Shown here piece after piece: positions 1 to 8,347 of a stretch of 64,000 bases of DNA. Position numbers and translations under genes: made by a program. Position 1 is the first letter of the stretch. The number at the start of each line of letters is the position of its first letter. The DNA is from Erythrobacter longus (lineage in GTDB: Bacteria > Pseudomonadota > Alphaproteobacteria > Sphingomonadales > Sphingomonadaceae). The notes beneath the pieces were generated by a model. The model was not told the origin of the DNA and made no database searches. It was given only the letters and a program-made list of their open reading frames with translations. The DNA is taken from NCBI RefSeq assembly GCF_000715015.1, contig NZ_JMIW01000003.1, forward strand, positions 496,001-560,000. Direction: 5' to 3'.

Positions 1-1562
1 ACCGACACGAGGTGCAGCTGCGGGTGTTCGAGCAGGCGCGCTACAATTCCTATCTCAAGGCCGATGCGATCCGGCGTATGATCGCCGAAGGCTCGCTGAG
101 GGGCAGTGACCCGATTGCGAGACTGGTGGGCGAAGAAGCCTATGTCGCCGAAGGCGGACGGGTCGAACGTGATCTCTTCAGCGAAGCCTCGGAAGATCGC
201 TGGCTCGACATACCCATCGCGCACGAACTCGCCGCAGCGAAGATGGAGGTCGAGGCCACCAGACTTGTCGCTGACACAGGCCTTGCTTGGGTTAGGCCTG
301 TGGCCGCAACCTCGAGCTGGCATGCGCGCAGCGAGGCCGATGTTCATCCCGTACGCTTGCCGCCTGCGCCGATCAGCGACGAAGCTCAAACCCGGATCGA
401 CGATATCGAAACGCGCATGAGCGCAATCGGCGATATTTTCGAAGCTTACGAAGTCGAGCCCTCAGACGCGATCGATATCGAAGATCTTGAAACCGAATAC
501 GAAGAAATCGACGAGGAGCGTCGGACGCTTACCAATCCAAAGCGTGAGCTGCCTAAGGAGTGGAAAGGCGAGGTCGGCCAGTTCTTGATTCTCACCGCCA
601 CAGGCGAGATGGTGCTCGATCCGGACTATTATTCGGAAAAAGAGCTGCGCTTCGAGGAAGACGACAACGGCCAGATCACCGGCGGTGCGTTCGAAGCTCC
701 GTCCACGAAGTCGGGTGGGGCCGCGAAGCCAAGCAAGCCCGAGGCCGCCGCGCCCGGCGGCAAAGCGGTCTCCGCGCGCCTGTTCGACGAGCTCTCGGTG
801 CAGCGCCGCGACGTGTTGGCTGCGTCACTGCTTGGCGACCCCGGCTTGGCGCTTGACTATGCGATCTTCGCGCTGGCCGACGCGCGCGGCTACGAACCCA
901 AGGGCACCACCATCCGCGGCGGCAAGGCCGGTGATCCGGTGCGCGGCGAATGTCCGACTGGCGAGGCCGATCAGATCTTGGCCGATGCTCATGACGCGCT
1001 CGAGCGCGCCTGGCAGGAAGAAAGCGACCTCACGGACCGGTTTCTCGCCTTCCGCGCGCTCCACGACGAGGCCAAGGCAGCTTGGCTTGCCTATTGCGTG
1101 GCGATCTCGCTCGAAGCCAAGAAAGGCTATACCAGCGAGCACCATCCGATCCATGCGCTGCTCGGCACTATCCTCGATATCGACGTCGCGGCACTCTGGC
1201 GGCCGACCTCGGAGAACTTCTTCGATCGGATCAGCAAGGCTTCGTGTCTGGCGGCCTTGACCGAGATCGGCGGGCGCGAACTGGCCGCGCGCTATGGCGC
1301 TTCGAAGAAGTCCGAGCTGTCGACTTCCTGCGCGCGGCTGTTTGCCGGCGATGCGATTGTTGAAGAGGATATCAAGGAGCGTGCGATGCGCTGGGTCCCG
1401 GCACCTATGCGGTTCGAGCTGCCGGTGGCAGATCAAGTTGAGGCCGGTGGGGGCGAGCCAGACGCGCCCGATGGTGTGGACGATCCGGCCGACGAGACCG
1501 CGACCGATGATCTCGGTGCCGACGAACCGGAAGCCGACGAGGCCGAGCCGCTCGCCGCCTGA
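1..1562 (+). CDS. ParB-like plasmid partition protein, C-terminal part (5' truncated)
   Basis: The reading frame is open to the left edge (codons for R-H-E precede the first GTG), so this is the C-terminal roughly 520 residues of a longer protein. It resembles the large ParB/RepB/Spo0J-like proteins of sphingomonad plasmids: the N-terminal ParB nuclease-like domain lies outside the window, and what remains is a helical, acidic region with a long linker rich in Glu, Ala and Pro near residues 225-245 and a Glu/Asp/Ala-rich tail. No catalytic motif is visible here. A strong terminator-like hairpin follows immediately. The family link comes from overall resemblance and context (ArdC and DUF736 follow); a true centromere-binding role is inferred. 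Confidence 0.7.
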   Translation, partial: RHEVQLRVFEQARYNSYLKADAIRRMIAEGSLRGSDPIARLVGEEAYVAEGGRVERDLFSEASEDRWLDIPIAHELAAAKMEVEATRLVADTGLAWVRPVAATSSWHARSEADVHPVRLPPAPISDEAQTRIDDIETRMSAIGDIFEAYEVEPSDAIDIEDLETEYEEIDEERRTLTNPKRELPKEWKGEVGQFLILTATGEMVLDPDYYSEKELRFEEDDNGQITGGAFEAPSTKSGGAAKPSKPEAAAPGGKAVSARLFDELSVQRRDVLAASLLGDPGLALDYAIFALADARGYEPKGTTIRGGKAGDPVRGECPTGEADQILADAHDALERAWQEESDLTDRFLAFRALHDEAKAAWLAYCVAISLEAKKGYTSEHHPIHALLGTILDIDVAALWRPTSENFFDRISKASCLAALTEIGGRELAARYGASKKSELSTSCARLFAGDAIVEEDIKERAMRWVPAPMRFELPVADQVEAGGGEPDAPDGVDDPADETATDDLGADEPEADEAEPLAA

Positions 1563-1590
1563 TCGAAACGATCACATCAATCAACCGAGG

Positions 1591-1619
1591 AGGCCCGGGC
1601 AACGTGTCCCGGGCCTTTG
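1591..1619 (+). terminator. Rho-independent terminator or attenuator between parB-like gene and ardC
   Basis: Perfect inverted repeat AGGCCCGGG / CCCGGGCCT with an 8-base loop, followed by TTGT. It lies 28 bases after the ParB-like stop and just upstream of the ardC ribosome binding site, so it would separate or attenuate the two genes. The T-run is short, so termination may be partial. Confidence 0.7.
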
Positions 1620-1645
1620 TCGTTTCAGTATAAGGAGACCTCGCC

Positions 1646-2593
1646 ATGGCCAGGAAACCCCGGCGCGATGCCGCGCAAGCGATCACCGATCTCATCATCC
1701 AAAAAATCGAGGAGGGCACGCCCCCCTGGCGACGCCCCTGGACGAAACGAGGCGGGTGCGGTGCGCCCTTGCGCGCTAATGGCGTGCGCTATTCCGGCAT
1801 CAACGCACTTTATCTCTGGGCGGCCGCTGACACGCTTGGGTTTCGGTCGCGCTATTGGATGACCTACGCGCAGGCGCAGAAACTCGGCGGCCAAGTTCGC
1901 AGGGGCGAGACCTCCCAGCCCAGCGTCTACTTCAACTCGCTGAAGAAAGAGGAGCATGACGATGTGACCGGCGAAGACCATATTCGAACGATCCGCTTCA
2001 TGCGCTGCTATAGCGTGTTCAACTGCGAGCAAATCGATGGCCTGCCAGTGCATTTCTATCCTGATGCCGTTGACGAAGAGCCATTGGAACCGTCCGCCAA
2101 GCGCGAAGCGATCGCTGCCTTCTTCGAGCCGATCCCGATCGAAGTGCGCCACGGCGGCGACCGCGCCTTTTATGCGCCGGGCGCTGACTATGTGCAGCTT
2201 CCACACAAGACCACGTTCGTCACGGAAGATCACTACGCGGCGACACTCGGACACGAGCTTGGCCATGCGACGGGACATCCCGATCGGCTCGATCGGACAT
2301 TCGGCAAGCGCTTTGGCGACAAAGCCTATGCGTTTGAGGAACTGGTCGCCGAAATCACCAGCGGGCGGATCTGCTATGAACTCGAACTGCCGCCCGAGCT
2401 GCATGACAGCCATGCAAGCTATGTCGATCACTGGCTGCAGATCCTTAAGGCTGACAAGTCGGCGATCATCACCGCGGCGGCGAAGTCTGAGCAGGCCTTC
2501 GCCTGGCTGGCGGCGCATTCAGGCTATGGCGAACAGACCGATGACGCCGAAGTAGCAGCGCAGACACCACCGACCGAAAAACTCGCCGCCTGA
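1646..2593 (+). CDS. ardC: ArdC-family antirestriction protein with zincin-like domain
   Basis: A 315-residue protein with the two-part layout of ArdC/TraC1-like proteins. The N-terminal ssDNA-binding domain begins after the Lys/Arg-rich start and contains the GTPPWRRPW stretch and the YSGINALYLW segment (about residues 29-65). The C-terminal metallopeptidase-like domain has an intact zinc motif HELGHATGH near residue 208, with a following Glu in the FEELVAEI helix. The family protects incoming conjugative DNA from restriction, and some members are delivered with the DNA. The ATG is preceded by AAGGAGA at good spacing. It sits in what I take to be the leading region of transfer, as expected. 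Protease activity is unproven for most family members. Confidence 0.9.
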   Translation: MARKPRRDAAQAITDLIIQKIEEGTPPWRRPWTKRGGCGAPLRANGVRYSGINALYLWAAADTLGFRSRYWMTYAQAQKLGGQVRRGETSQPSVYFNSLKKEEHDDVTGEDHIRTIRFMRCYSVFNCEQIDGLPVHFYPDAVDEEPLEPSAKREAIAAFFEPIPIEVRHGGDRAFYAPGADYVQLPHKTTFVTEDHYAATLGHELGHATGHPDRLDRTFGKRFGDKAYAFEELVAEITSGRICYELELPPELHDSHASYVDHWLQILKADKSAIITAAAKSEQAFAWLAAHSGYGEQTDDAEVAAQTPPTEKLAA

Positions 2594-2643
2594 AACTGCG
2601 CCAAGATCATCGATCGAAACCCACTAAATGACTGGAGGCCGCG

Positions 2644-3285
2644 ATGGGCTGGCTTTTCATGACCCGCACCGCGATGGGCGAAGACACAACGCCAAAGACA
2701 TATCTCGATGCGCAATTCACTTATGAGCGCGAAGCCAAAGGCGACAATACCGGCGGTTGCGAGTTCATCGGACTGCGCGTGCTCGACAGCGCCTGTCCGG
2801 GCAACCGGACCTGGTACGGTGCGATTGAGCGCTACGATGAAGCTGGCGCGCGCCTCTATGTCTTCGCTGCGATTTGCCTCGTCAAATGGAACCTGCGCGC
2901 CAAGGACGACCTCGTATTCGGATACAAGGATATGGACGAAACCGCCGGGCCCAGCGAGGCCGCGTGCCCGCGGAGGATTATCGATTTGCTCACCAGCACC
3001 AGCGAACCTTACGCGCTCGACTGGCGGCGGCGCTGTCATCTCACGGCGAGGCTGCGCGCTCGTAAACTGCCCGACGGCGCGCTCATTCGCTTGCCGGAAG
3101 CGATGACCTTCACCGACGGGTCCAAGCATTCGGAGTTTCGAGTTCGGCGCGAAGGCCGGCGTCTCGTGCTGACCGATCCGGACGGGGGAGGGCGCTATCG
3201 CGTCTCTGGGCTGATGGACCGCGCCTTTGAGATCGTTCGCGAGCCGGTTCAGGCCGGGACGGTCTTTCCGAGCGCGAGTACTTGA
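2644..3285 (+). CDS. Plasmid-backbone hypothetical protein (DUF6927-like)
   Basis: A 213-residue soluble protein starting MGWLFM, a start I associate with the DUF6927 family found beside ArdC genes on alphaproteobacterial mobile elements. No signal peptide, membrane segment or catalytic motif is seen. The C-terminal third (from about residue 125) is rich in Arg and in short beta-type segments. The start follows a GGAGG-like site (ACTGGAGGCCGCG). It lies 50 bases after ardC and 10 bases before the next small gene, so it is probably in the same transcript. Function unknown; the family name is from memory. Confidence 0.65.
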   Translation: MGWLFMTRTAMGEDTTPKTYLDAQFTYEREAKGDNTGGCEFIGLRVLDSACPGNRTWYGAIERYDEAGARLYVFAAICLVKWNLRAKDDLVFGYKDMDETAGPSEAACPRRIIDLLTSTSEPYALDWRRRCHLTARLRARKLPDGALIRLPEAMTFTDGSKHSEFRVRREGRRLVLTDPDGGGRYRVSGLMDRAFEIVREPVQAGTVFPSAST

Positions 3286-3295
3286 GGAGGGTGCC

Positions 3296-3490
3296 GTGCC
3301 GCCTCTTGATCCCCGCCGCCACCAATTGTGCGGCCTTGCCCATGCAATTAGCGTCGCGCTGCGCCAATGCGAGGAAACCGAGCGCGACCATGTCGTTATC
3401 CAAACCGCTGAGCCACTACAGCCCTATCGGGTGTGCCGCCTCGGTGAAACAGAGAGCGGCAAAATCGCTCTTCAGATTATTGTCCTTTGA
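3296..3490 (+). CDS. Small hypothetical protein
   Basis: 64 residues from a GTG start, chosen because GAGGAGG lies five bases upstream, overlapping the stop of the previous gene. The protein starts MPPLDPRRHQL and ends in a hydrophobic IALQIIVL tail; no domain is recognised. It is sandwiched between two clearly real genes in the same direction with almost no spare DNA, which is the main support. Confidence 0.55.
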   Translation: MPPLDPRRHQLCGLAHAISVALRQCEETERDHVVIQTAEPLQPYRVCRLGETESGKIALQIIVL

Positions 3491-3505
3491 GGGCATTCTA
3501 AAGAC

Positions 3506-4804
3506 ATGTGGCTGATCCCAAAGGATACCGATGGACGCAACGAGCGCGTCAAAGTCCCATCGCTGCTGCGTGCGGGACTGATACGCTGGTATTTGGGTCA
3601 GGGCAGTGAGGCCGATCACCGCGCCTCGGTTTCCCTCGTCGTAACAGCGCGCGAGAACGGCAAATGGCTAGCCTGCGATTGCTTGGACGAAGATGGGGCG
3701 CCGCCGCTTTTGAGTCCGGCCTATCTTAGTTTGCAAGAGACTTACTATCTGAGGCGCCTGACGAGCAGGCCGCAGCACAGACGCGATTGCCCGTTTTTTC
3801 TGCCACAGGCCCCGGATCGCATTCGCGAGAAACCCGATGGCGCGCATTTCGAAATCGATTATCCGCGTGGATTGTTCAACGCCCACAAGGATGCGCCGGA
3901 GAAGCTGGCGACCAAGCCCGACGAGGTCGAACCCGATGATCGCCGCCGCGGCGTCACGATCCCGAGGCTCGGCAAGCTTCTTTGGATGCTGCTCGAGGCC
4001 GCCGGCACCAATGTGATCAGAGGCCTGCCTGCCGAAGGCAGACCAAAGTTCGGGATTGCCAAGGAACTCGCTCGTTTGCGCGAGGCGGCGCGGCGCTTTG
4101 ACATCGCACCTGGCATCCCGCTCGCTTCGCATCTCTACACAAATGCGGTCGATTACGAGCGCACCCGCCTCCATGCGCGGCTGCGGGAGGCCGCCAAGGA
4201 CTGGCCCGTCGGCTACGCTCCGCAGGCCTTCCTGCTGCTCGAAGCGAGCGCTGTGCACTCGAACACTTTGACAACAGGCCTAGGGGATGTCGCCATCCGC
4301 AATCGCATTCAGCAATCTGGAGTGGGCATGAGCGCAGGAGAGGGAGGGCCGGGTGGCCCTTATCTGGCGCTCGCCGTGGTTGGCGAGCATTCCAAGCGCG
4401 AGGGCTATCTTGCGCTGCGCGCCTATGCACAGCCGATTTTCAAGGGCAACCAGTTCGTGCCTATCGAACGCGGCGCTGAGCGGCGGCTGTTTGAGTTGCT
4501 CACGCGGTTCCAATATCTGATGCGCGCCAGGCGCGTTGCGGTCGCGATCAAGAAACCGCTGTTCGATATTCTCACAGACAAAGGCTTTGTAAGGCCAGAC
4601 GCGATCGTCGCCTTTCGCGACTACAACACCGGCGAAGATGACCAGTTCGCGATCCACCTGATTTATGACGATACGTTGGAAGGCCGCGAAGTGCACGCGC
4701 GCGACCGGGAGTGCATCGCCGAAATCGCACCTGTGCTCAGCATCACCGCAGACGAGCTTTCAGGCGACGGGCTGCTCGCCCGTCTCGAGGCCATGATCGT
4801 GTAA
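3506..4804 (+). CDS. Hypothetical protein, possibly DUF1173 family
   Basis: A 432-residue soluble protein without signal peptide or membrane segments. A Cys pair CDC near residue 53 and a Cys in the RRDCPFF stretch near residue 95 could form a small metal site, as in zinc-finger-like modules. The rest is a mixed alpha/beta region ending in a restriction-fold-like alternation (FVRPDAIVAFRDY, then hydrophobic strands), but I see no clear PD-(D/E)XK motif. Size and plasmid context are compatible with the DUF1173 family, an assignment I hold weakly. It starts 15 bases after the small upstream gene. Confidence 0.65.
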   Translation: MWLIPKDTDGRNERVKVPSLLRAGLIRWYLGQGSEADHRASVSLVVTARENGKWLACDCLDEDGAPPLLSPAYLSLQETYYLRRLTSRPQHRRDCPFFLPQAPDRIREKPDGAHFEIDYPRGLFNAHKDAPEKLATKPDEVEPDDRRRGVTIPRLGKLLWMLLEAAGTNVIRGLPAEGRPKFGIAKELARLREAARRFDIAPGIPLASHLYTNAVDYERTRLHARLREAAKDWPVGYAPQAFLLLEASAVHSNTLTTGLGDVAIRNRIQQSGVGMSAGEGGPGGPYLALAVVGEHSKREGYLALRAYAQPIFKGNQFVPIERGAERRLFELLTRFQYLMRARRVAVAIKKPLFDILTDKGFVRPDAIVAFRDYNTGEDDQFAIHLIYDDTLEGREVHARDRECIAEIAPVLSITADELSGDGLLARLEAMIV

Positions 4805-4844
4805 AGGGAAGGGGGAGGGAGCATGGACGTAAGGAGATTACGTC

Positions 4845-5483
4845 ATGGCTCACTTCGCATCCTCACCCAGACCCACGCACTCGATCTGGGGCTCGATCAT
4901 CATGGCCGAGGAGTTTCTGCCCGGCTTCTGGGTAGTCACCACCGCCTCGCATGGCGGAATCATGCTGTCAGTAGGCCGCAAAGCGGCAATGCCTGAAGCT
5001 CTGCAACTCGACACTGCCAACTATGAAGAAGACTGCGATTGGGCGCTGCCCGTGCTCGCGTTCCGCGACGAGTTCGAAGCCGCGCAGCTTGATTGCGCCT
5101 CCTGGCTGGAGCTCGCAGTCGATACCGCGCGGTGCTGGCATCCCGACCGTTACGAAGCCTTTACTGGAGAGGCCGTGCCCGAGAACGCCTCGCGTGTGCT
5201 TCGCCGACGCGCCGCCTACACAGCCGCGATCGGCAAGCAATGCGTCACCGCCGCCTGGGGCGATTGGGCGGATTGGGTGCCGAAAGGCAAGACGGGTGTC
5301 GTCGCCTGCAAGGTCCTTTCCGTCGATCACCTTGGCAATGCGCGTTACGGCGAGGAGCGCTGCTACGCACTGGTCGACAAGCAGGCCTATTCAAAGCGCG
5401 GTGAGGTCTTCTGTCTTGAGGACAACGAGCACGAATTGATCGATATGCCCGAGGAGTTCCGACCGACCAAGCGGCTCGAGTAA
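4845..5483 (+). CDS. Plasmid-backbone hypothetical protein (DUF7007-like)
   Basis: 212 residues, with AAGGAG eight bases before the ATG. The central WVVTTASHGGIMLS stretch (around residue 30) matches, as I remember it, the DUF7007 domain common on rhizobial and sphingomonad mobile elements. It has several conserved-looking Trp and Cys residues, no signal peptide and no membrane segment. A second in-frame Met (IIMAEEFLPGF) is a possible alternative start. Function unknown; it belongs with the ardC / DUF736 backbone genes around it. Confidence 0.65.
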   Translation: MAHFASSPRPTHSIWGSIIMAEEFLPGFWVVTTASHGGIMLSVGRKAAMPEALQLDTANYEEDCDWALPVLAFRDEFEAAQLDCASWLELAVDTARCWHPDRYEAFTGEAVPENASRVLRRRAAYTAAIGKQCVTAAWGDWADWVPKGKTGVVACKVLSVDHLGNARYGEERCYALVDKQAYSKRGEVFCLEDNEHELIDMPEEFRPTKRLE

Positions 5484-5646
5484 TCGGCCTACAGGCCAAG
5501 ACCGACGCGGACCCTCCGCTGCCGCTATGGCTCCACGGAAGGCGCGCGAGCGAGCGCGCGCTGCCGGGCCGGACGGCCCGGGTGGGGAGGGGGATGAAAG
5601 AGGGTGGTCCGGGCAAGGGGCTCGGACGAACCAAGGAGACGTTCCA

Positions 5647-6114
5647 ATGAATATCGGCAATCTCAAGACCAACGAAGAAGGCATTTTCGTGGGTCGCATC
5701 ACCACTCTCGCATTCACGGCCACGGTGGCCCTGCGCGAGTTCACTTCGAACAACGACAAGGCACCCGCCTACGACGTCATGGCGCTTTCCGCCGATCGCC
5801 GCAACTGGGTGAAGGTCGGCGCGCTGTGGCAATATGCATCGAACGAAACCGGCGAGGTTTTTCTGTCTGGCCGGATCGATGACCCGAGCCTCGACAAACC
5901 GCTCGACGTCGCGCTCTTCAACCAGGACGATGGCAGTTACAACGTCGCCTGGCGGCGTCCGAAGGCCAAGCGCAGCCTGCCGACCGCGACCAATGACGAG
6001 AACTCGCTTCCGTCGCTGCCCGGCTTTGGCGAAGATAGCGAGGAAGACCAGCGTCCCGCAGGCGATGGCCTTGGCGAAAGCACCTACGGCGCTGATCAGC
6101 AACAGGCTGCCTGA
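5647..6114 (+). CDS. DUF736 family protein
   Basis: A 155-residue protein beginning MNIGNLKTNEEGIFVGRI, the standard opening of DUF736 proteins, which are frequent markers of alphaproteobacterial plasmids and integrative elements. A compact beta-rich domain covers roughly residues 1-105 and is followed by an acidic, low-complexity tail. The ATG is preceded by AAGGAGAC. The gene is followed by a strong terminator, so it ends the backbone operon that starts with ardC. The biochemical role is unknown. Confidence 0.85.
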   Translation: MNIGNLKTNEEGIFVGRITTLAFTATVALREFTSNNDKAPAYDVMALSADRRNWVKVGALWQYASNETGEVFLSGRIDDPSLDKPLDVALFNQDDGSYNVAWRRPKAKRSLPTATNDENSLPSLPGFGEDSEEDQRPAGDGLGESTYGADQQQAA

Positions 6115-6157
6115 ACCACGTCCCCCAGCCGGCGTTCCTCCCGCGCCGGCACCCAGA

Positions 6158-6194
6158 AAGGCTCGTCTCGCCCGTGCGAGGCGGGCCTTTTTTA
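6158..6194 (+). terminator. Rho-independent terminator after DUF736 gene
   Basis: Long hairpin: AAAGGCTCGTCTCG pairs with CGAGGCGGGCCTTT with two G-T-type mismatches around a CCCGTG loop, and is followed directly by six T residues. It separates the backbone operon from the toxin-antitoxin pair. Confidence 0.85.
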
Positions 6195-6241
6195 CATTGT
6201 CGCTCGGAGCGCCCTCTTTCAAAGCGCAGTTATGTAGACTA

Positions 6242-6256
6242 TATTCGGACCGAATA
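6242..6256 (+). promoter_or_regulatory. Probable toxin-antitoxin autoregulatory operator
   Basis: Perfect 15-base palindrome TATTCGG-A-CCGAATA, ending 18 bases before the antitoxin ATG. Phd/YefM-type antitoxins repress their own operon by binding such palindromes at the promoter, so this is the likely operator. Confidence 0.6.
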
Positions 6257-6274
6257 AAGACTGGAGGTTTCAGA

Positions 6275-6544
6275 ATGAAAATCGAAGATCGCGTAAAGCC
6301 AATCAGCTACCTCAAAGCGCATAGTGCTGAAATCATCCGTGAATTGAGTGATGGCGGTGCGCCGCTGGTTATCACTCAGAACGGCGAAGCCAAAGCCGTG
6401 TTGCAGGACATCGGCAGCTTTGAGCAAGCGCAGGAAACGCTCGCGCTTCTCAAGCTTCTCGCCATGGGGCAGGCCGATCTGGCCGCCGGTCGCATCGTGC
6501 CTGTCGAGGGTCTCGCAGACCGCATCCGTCAATCGGTCGATTGA
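6275..6544 (+). CDS. Type II antitoxin, Phd/YefM family
   Basis: 89 residues. The N-terminal half (VKPISYLKAHSAEIIRELS, then LVITQNGEAKAVL) is the Phd/YefM DNA-binding dimer fold; the C-terminal half is the toxin-neutralising helix region. The ATG is chosen over upstream in-frame codons because it follows CTGGAGG at seven bases and because the family starts here. Its stop codon abuts the toxin start with no gap. It would be labile and would repress the operon through the palindrome just upstream. Confidence 0.9.
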   Translation: MKIEDRVKPISYLKAHSAEIIRELSDGGAPLVITQNGEAKAVLQDIGSFEQAQETLALLKLLAMGQADLAAGRIVPVEGLADRIRQSVD

Positions 6545-6901
6545 ATGTCGGGCTCTGGCTTGAAGGTCGCGCTTACCCGAAGCGCTGAAAACGACCTGCG
6601 CGGCATTTGGACGCGTCGACGCTTGCAGCGCGGCAATGACGGCCGCGACGGCGCTGACGCGCTGCTCGAGGAGTTGGTTGCGCTCATCGAGAGGCTTGGC
6701 GCTCATCCGCGCAAGGGCCCAGTGCCATCCGAGCTCGAGGCCCTCGGTATTTCGACTTATCGCCAGTTATCGCGCGCGCCCTTCCGGATCATCTATTCGA
6801 TCGAACGCGCTTCTGAAGCCGAGGCGGTCGTGGTTCATATCGTCGCCGATGCGCGGCGCGATTTCAGAACGCTCTTGGCAGAGCGGTTGCTTGGCGCCTA
6901 A
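6545..6901 (+). CDS. Type II toxin, RelE/ParE family
   Basis: 118 residues of RelE/ParE-fold toxin: an N-terminal beta strand (LKVALTRSAENDLRGIW), a helical hairpin, and C-terminal strands with PFRIIYSIE and VVVHIVADARRDFRTLL, where the conserved Arg and C-terminal residues of the family lie. Members either cleave ribosome-bound mRNA or inhibit gyrase; sequence alone does not decide which. Start and antitoxin stop are adjacent, so translation is coupled. It likely stabilises the plasmid. Confidence 0.87.
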   Translation: MSGSGLKVALTRSAENDLRGIWTRRRLQRGNDGRDGADALLEELVALIERLGAHPRKGPVPSELEALGISTYRQLSRAPFRIIYSIERASEAEAVVVHIVADARRDFRTLLAERLLGA

Positions 6902-7002
6902 TCGCGACTGAGCGCACACAAGAGAGCTGGATTTGTTCATATCGCGTATCGTCGCGATCTCATCATTGATTTTTACCACTCTCAACTCTTGGAAGCAATC
7001 CC

Positions 7003-7668
7003 GTGACCCGATTTTCCGAATACGCCTGGCAAGCCAATCTCCCACTCTTCGAAAAAACGCGCGACATGCCGTTCAATCGCGAGCTCGCTGAGGGATCGTT
7101 GCCGGAAGAAAAGTTCCGGCACTACATGATCCAGGACGCGCATTACCTCGAGGGCTTTGCCAGAGGGCTTTCGCTGGTTGCTGCCAAAGGCTGGCAAGCG
7201 GATGACGTGGTACAGTTTGCCAAGGCGGCCGAAGTCGCGATCATCGTCGAACGCGAATTGCACGCTGAGTATTTCGAGCTTTTCGGGGTTACGCCGGATC
7301 AGTTCGCAGCCACCGAGCTCAGCCCTTCCTGCAATCATTATGTGAGCTTCCTCAGAGCCACCTGCGCGCAGGAGCCGTTCGAAGTCGGGCTCGCCGCGCT
7401 TCTGCCGTGCTTCTGGATTTACCGTGAAGTGGGTCGGGCCATCCACACGGACGCACATCCGGACAATCCTTACAGTGCCTGGATTGATACCTATGCGGGC
7501 AAAGATTTCGCCGACGCCGTCGATGCGGTGATCGCGACCCTCGACGCGGTGGCCGCCCAATGTTCCGCGCGCAACATCGAGCGGATGCATCTGGCCTACC
7601 GACGTTCGGCGCAGCTCGAATGGATGTTTTGGGACAGCGCCTATCGTCTGGAGACCTGGCCAGTCTGA
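7003..7668 (+). CDS. tenA: TenA family thiaminase II / aminopyrimidine aminohydrolase
   Basis: 221 residues with typical TenA features: an N-terminal helix pair with FNRELAEGSLPEEKFRHYMIQDAHYL, an active-site Cys in LSPSCNHYVSFL (about residue 110), the LLPCFWIYREVG helix, and the C-terminal QLEWMFWDSAY segment carrying the catalytic Glu. TenA hydrolyses thiamin breakdown products such as aminopyrimidines for salvage. The start is GTG. The next gene overlaps its stop by one base (TGATG), so the two are translationally coupled. A thiamin-salvage gene in a plasmid backbone is unusual; no other thiamin gene is in the window. Confidence 0.88.
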   Translation: MTRFSEYAWQANLPLFEKTRDMPFNRELAEGSLPEEKFRHYMIQDAHYLEGFARGLSLVAAKGWQADDVVQFAKAAEVAIIVERELHAEYFELFGVTPDQFAATELSPSCNHYVSFLRATCAQEPFEVGLAALLPCFWIYREVGRAIHTDAHPDNPYSAWIDTYAGKDFADAVDAVIATLDAVAAQCSARNIERMHLAYRRSAQLEWMFWDSAYRLETWPV

Positions 7669-7997
7669 TGCGCGACATTCTTAGAAGCGTCCTCTTGTCG
7701 ACGGCCCGCAGCGGGCGGACGCTGACCTATGCCGAGCTGGCAAAGCAGCTTGCGCTTCAACCCCCGCATACGATCCACCGAGCGGGTCTGCTTCTTGAAG
7801 ACCTGATGCGCGATCAGGAGGCGAAGGCTGAGCCGCAACTGGCAAGCTTTGTGGTCTCGAGAGCCCGGGCGGGATTGCCCACACCGGGCTTCTTCATGCT
7901 GATGCGCGAGCTGGGTCTCTATGACGGTCCCGACATGGGAACTGAGGCGCGAGAGCTGGTGGAGGATGAGCGCGCGCGCTGCGCGCAATGGATTTGA
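7668..7997 (+). CDS. Hypothetical protein coupled to tenA
   Basis: 109 residues, soluble. It begins MRDILRSVLLSTARSGRTLTYAELA, which looks like a small winged-helix-type opening (the TYAELAKQL segment resembles a helix-turn-helix), then a conserved-looking ASFVVSRARAGLPTPGFF strand-turn and a C-terminal acidic/Arg helix. I do not recognise the family. The ATG overlaps the tenA stop, which supports translation and a shared role. Confidence 0.6.
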   Translation: MRDILRSVLLSTARSGRTLTYAELAKQLALQPPHTIHRAGLLLEDLMRDQEAKAEPQLASFVVSRARAGLPTPGFFMLMRELGLYDGPDMGTEARELVEDERARCAQWI

Positions 7998-8347
7998 TCG
8001 AGTGTTTGGATCACAGCCTCTATCTGTGATTCAGTTTGTGCGCTGGGCGCGAAGAACACCGAGCACTGGTAGGTCCATAACACTGGGCTCAACCTGAGAG
8101 GGGAGGGGGATACTCTCACTGATAGTCCAAGTGTGGCACGCGGGGTTGGCGCTCCGTCAAGGATCCGCGGTTCCCCCAATTTTTGCATCCACTCCCGCTC
8201 ACGCGTCCGTTCCTGAAAAAATCGGCTCCCCCACGTCCCGCTTCGCGGCACCGGCCGCTGGCCGGCGTCCCTGACCTCACTGACCGCCGCGTGCCTCAAT
8301 TGAGATGTCATCAAGAGGATGACGATTTCAAAGTGGAGGATATTCCC
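7998..8347 (+). other. Non-coding spacer upstream of DUF2493 gene
   Basis: 350 bases with no convincing gene. The last bases contain GTGGAGG as ribosome binding site for the DUF2493 gene. A GC-rich imperfect repeat around 8220-8275 has no T-run. Nothing else could be assigned. Confidence 0.5.

Noticed and set aside
1625..2518. A 297-codon minus-strand frame opposite ardC
   Set aside because: The ardC strand carries the zinc motif and a good start; the opposite frame has no recognisable sequence.
5245..6222. A 325-codon minus-strand open frame across the DUF736 gene
   Set aside because: It reads through the DUF736 coding sequence and the terminator hairpin; composition is Arg/Pro/Ser-rich without domains.
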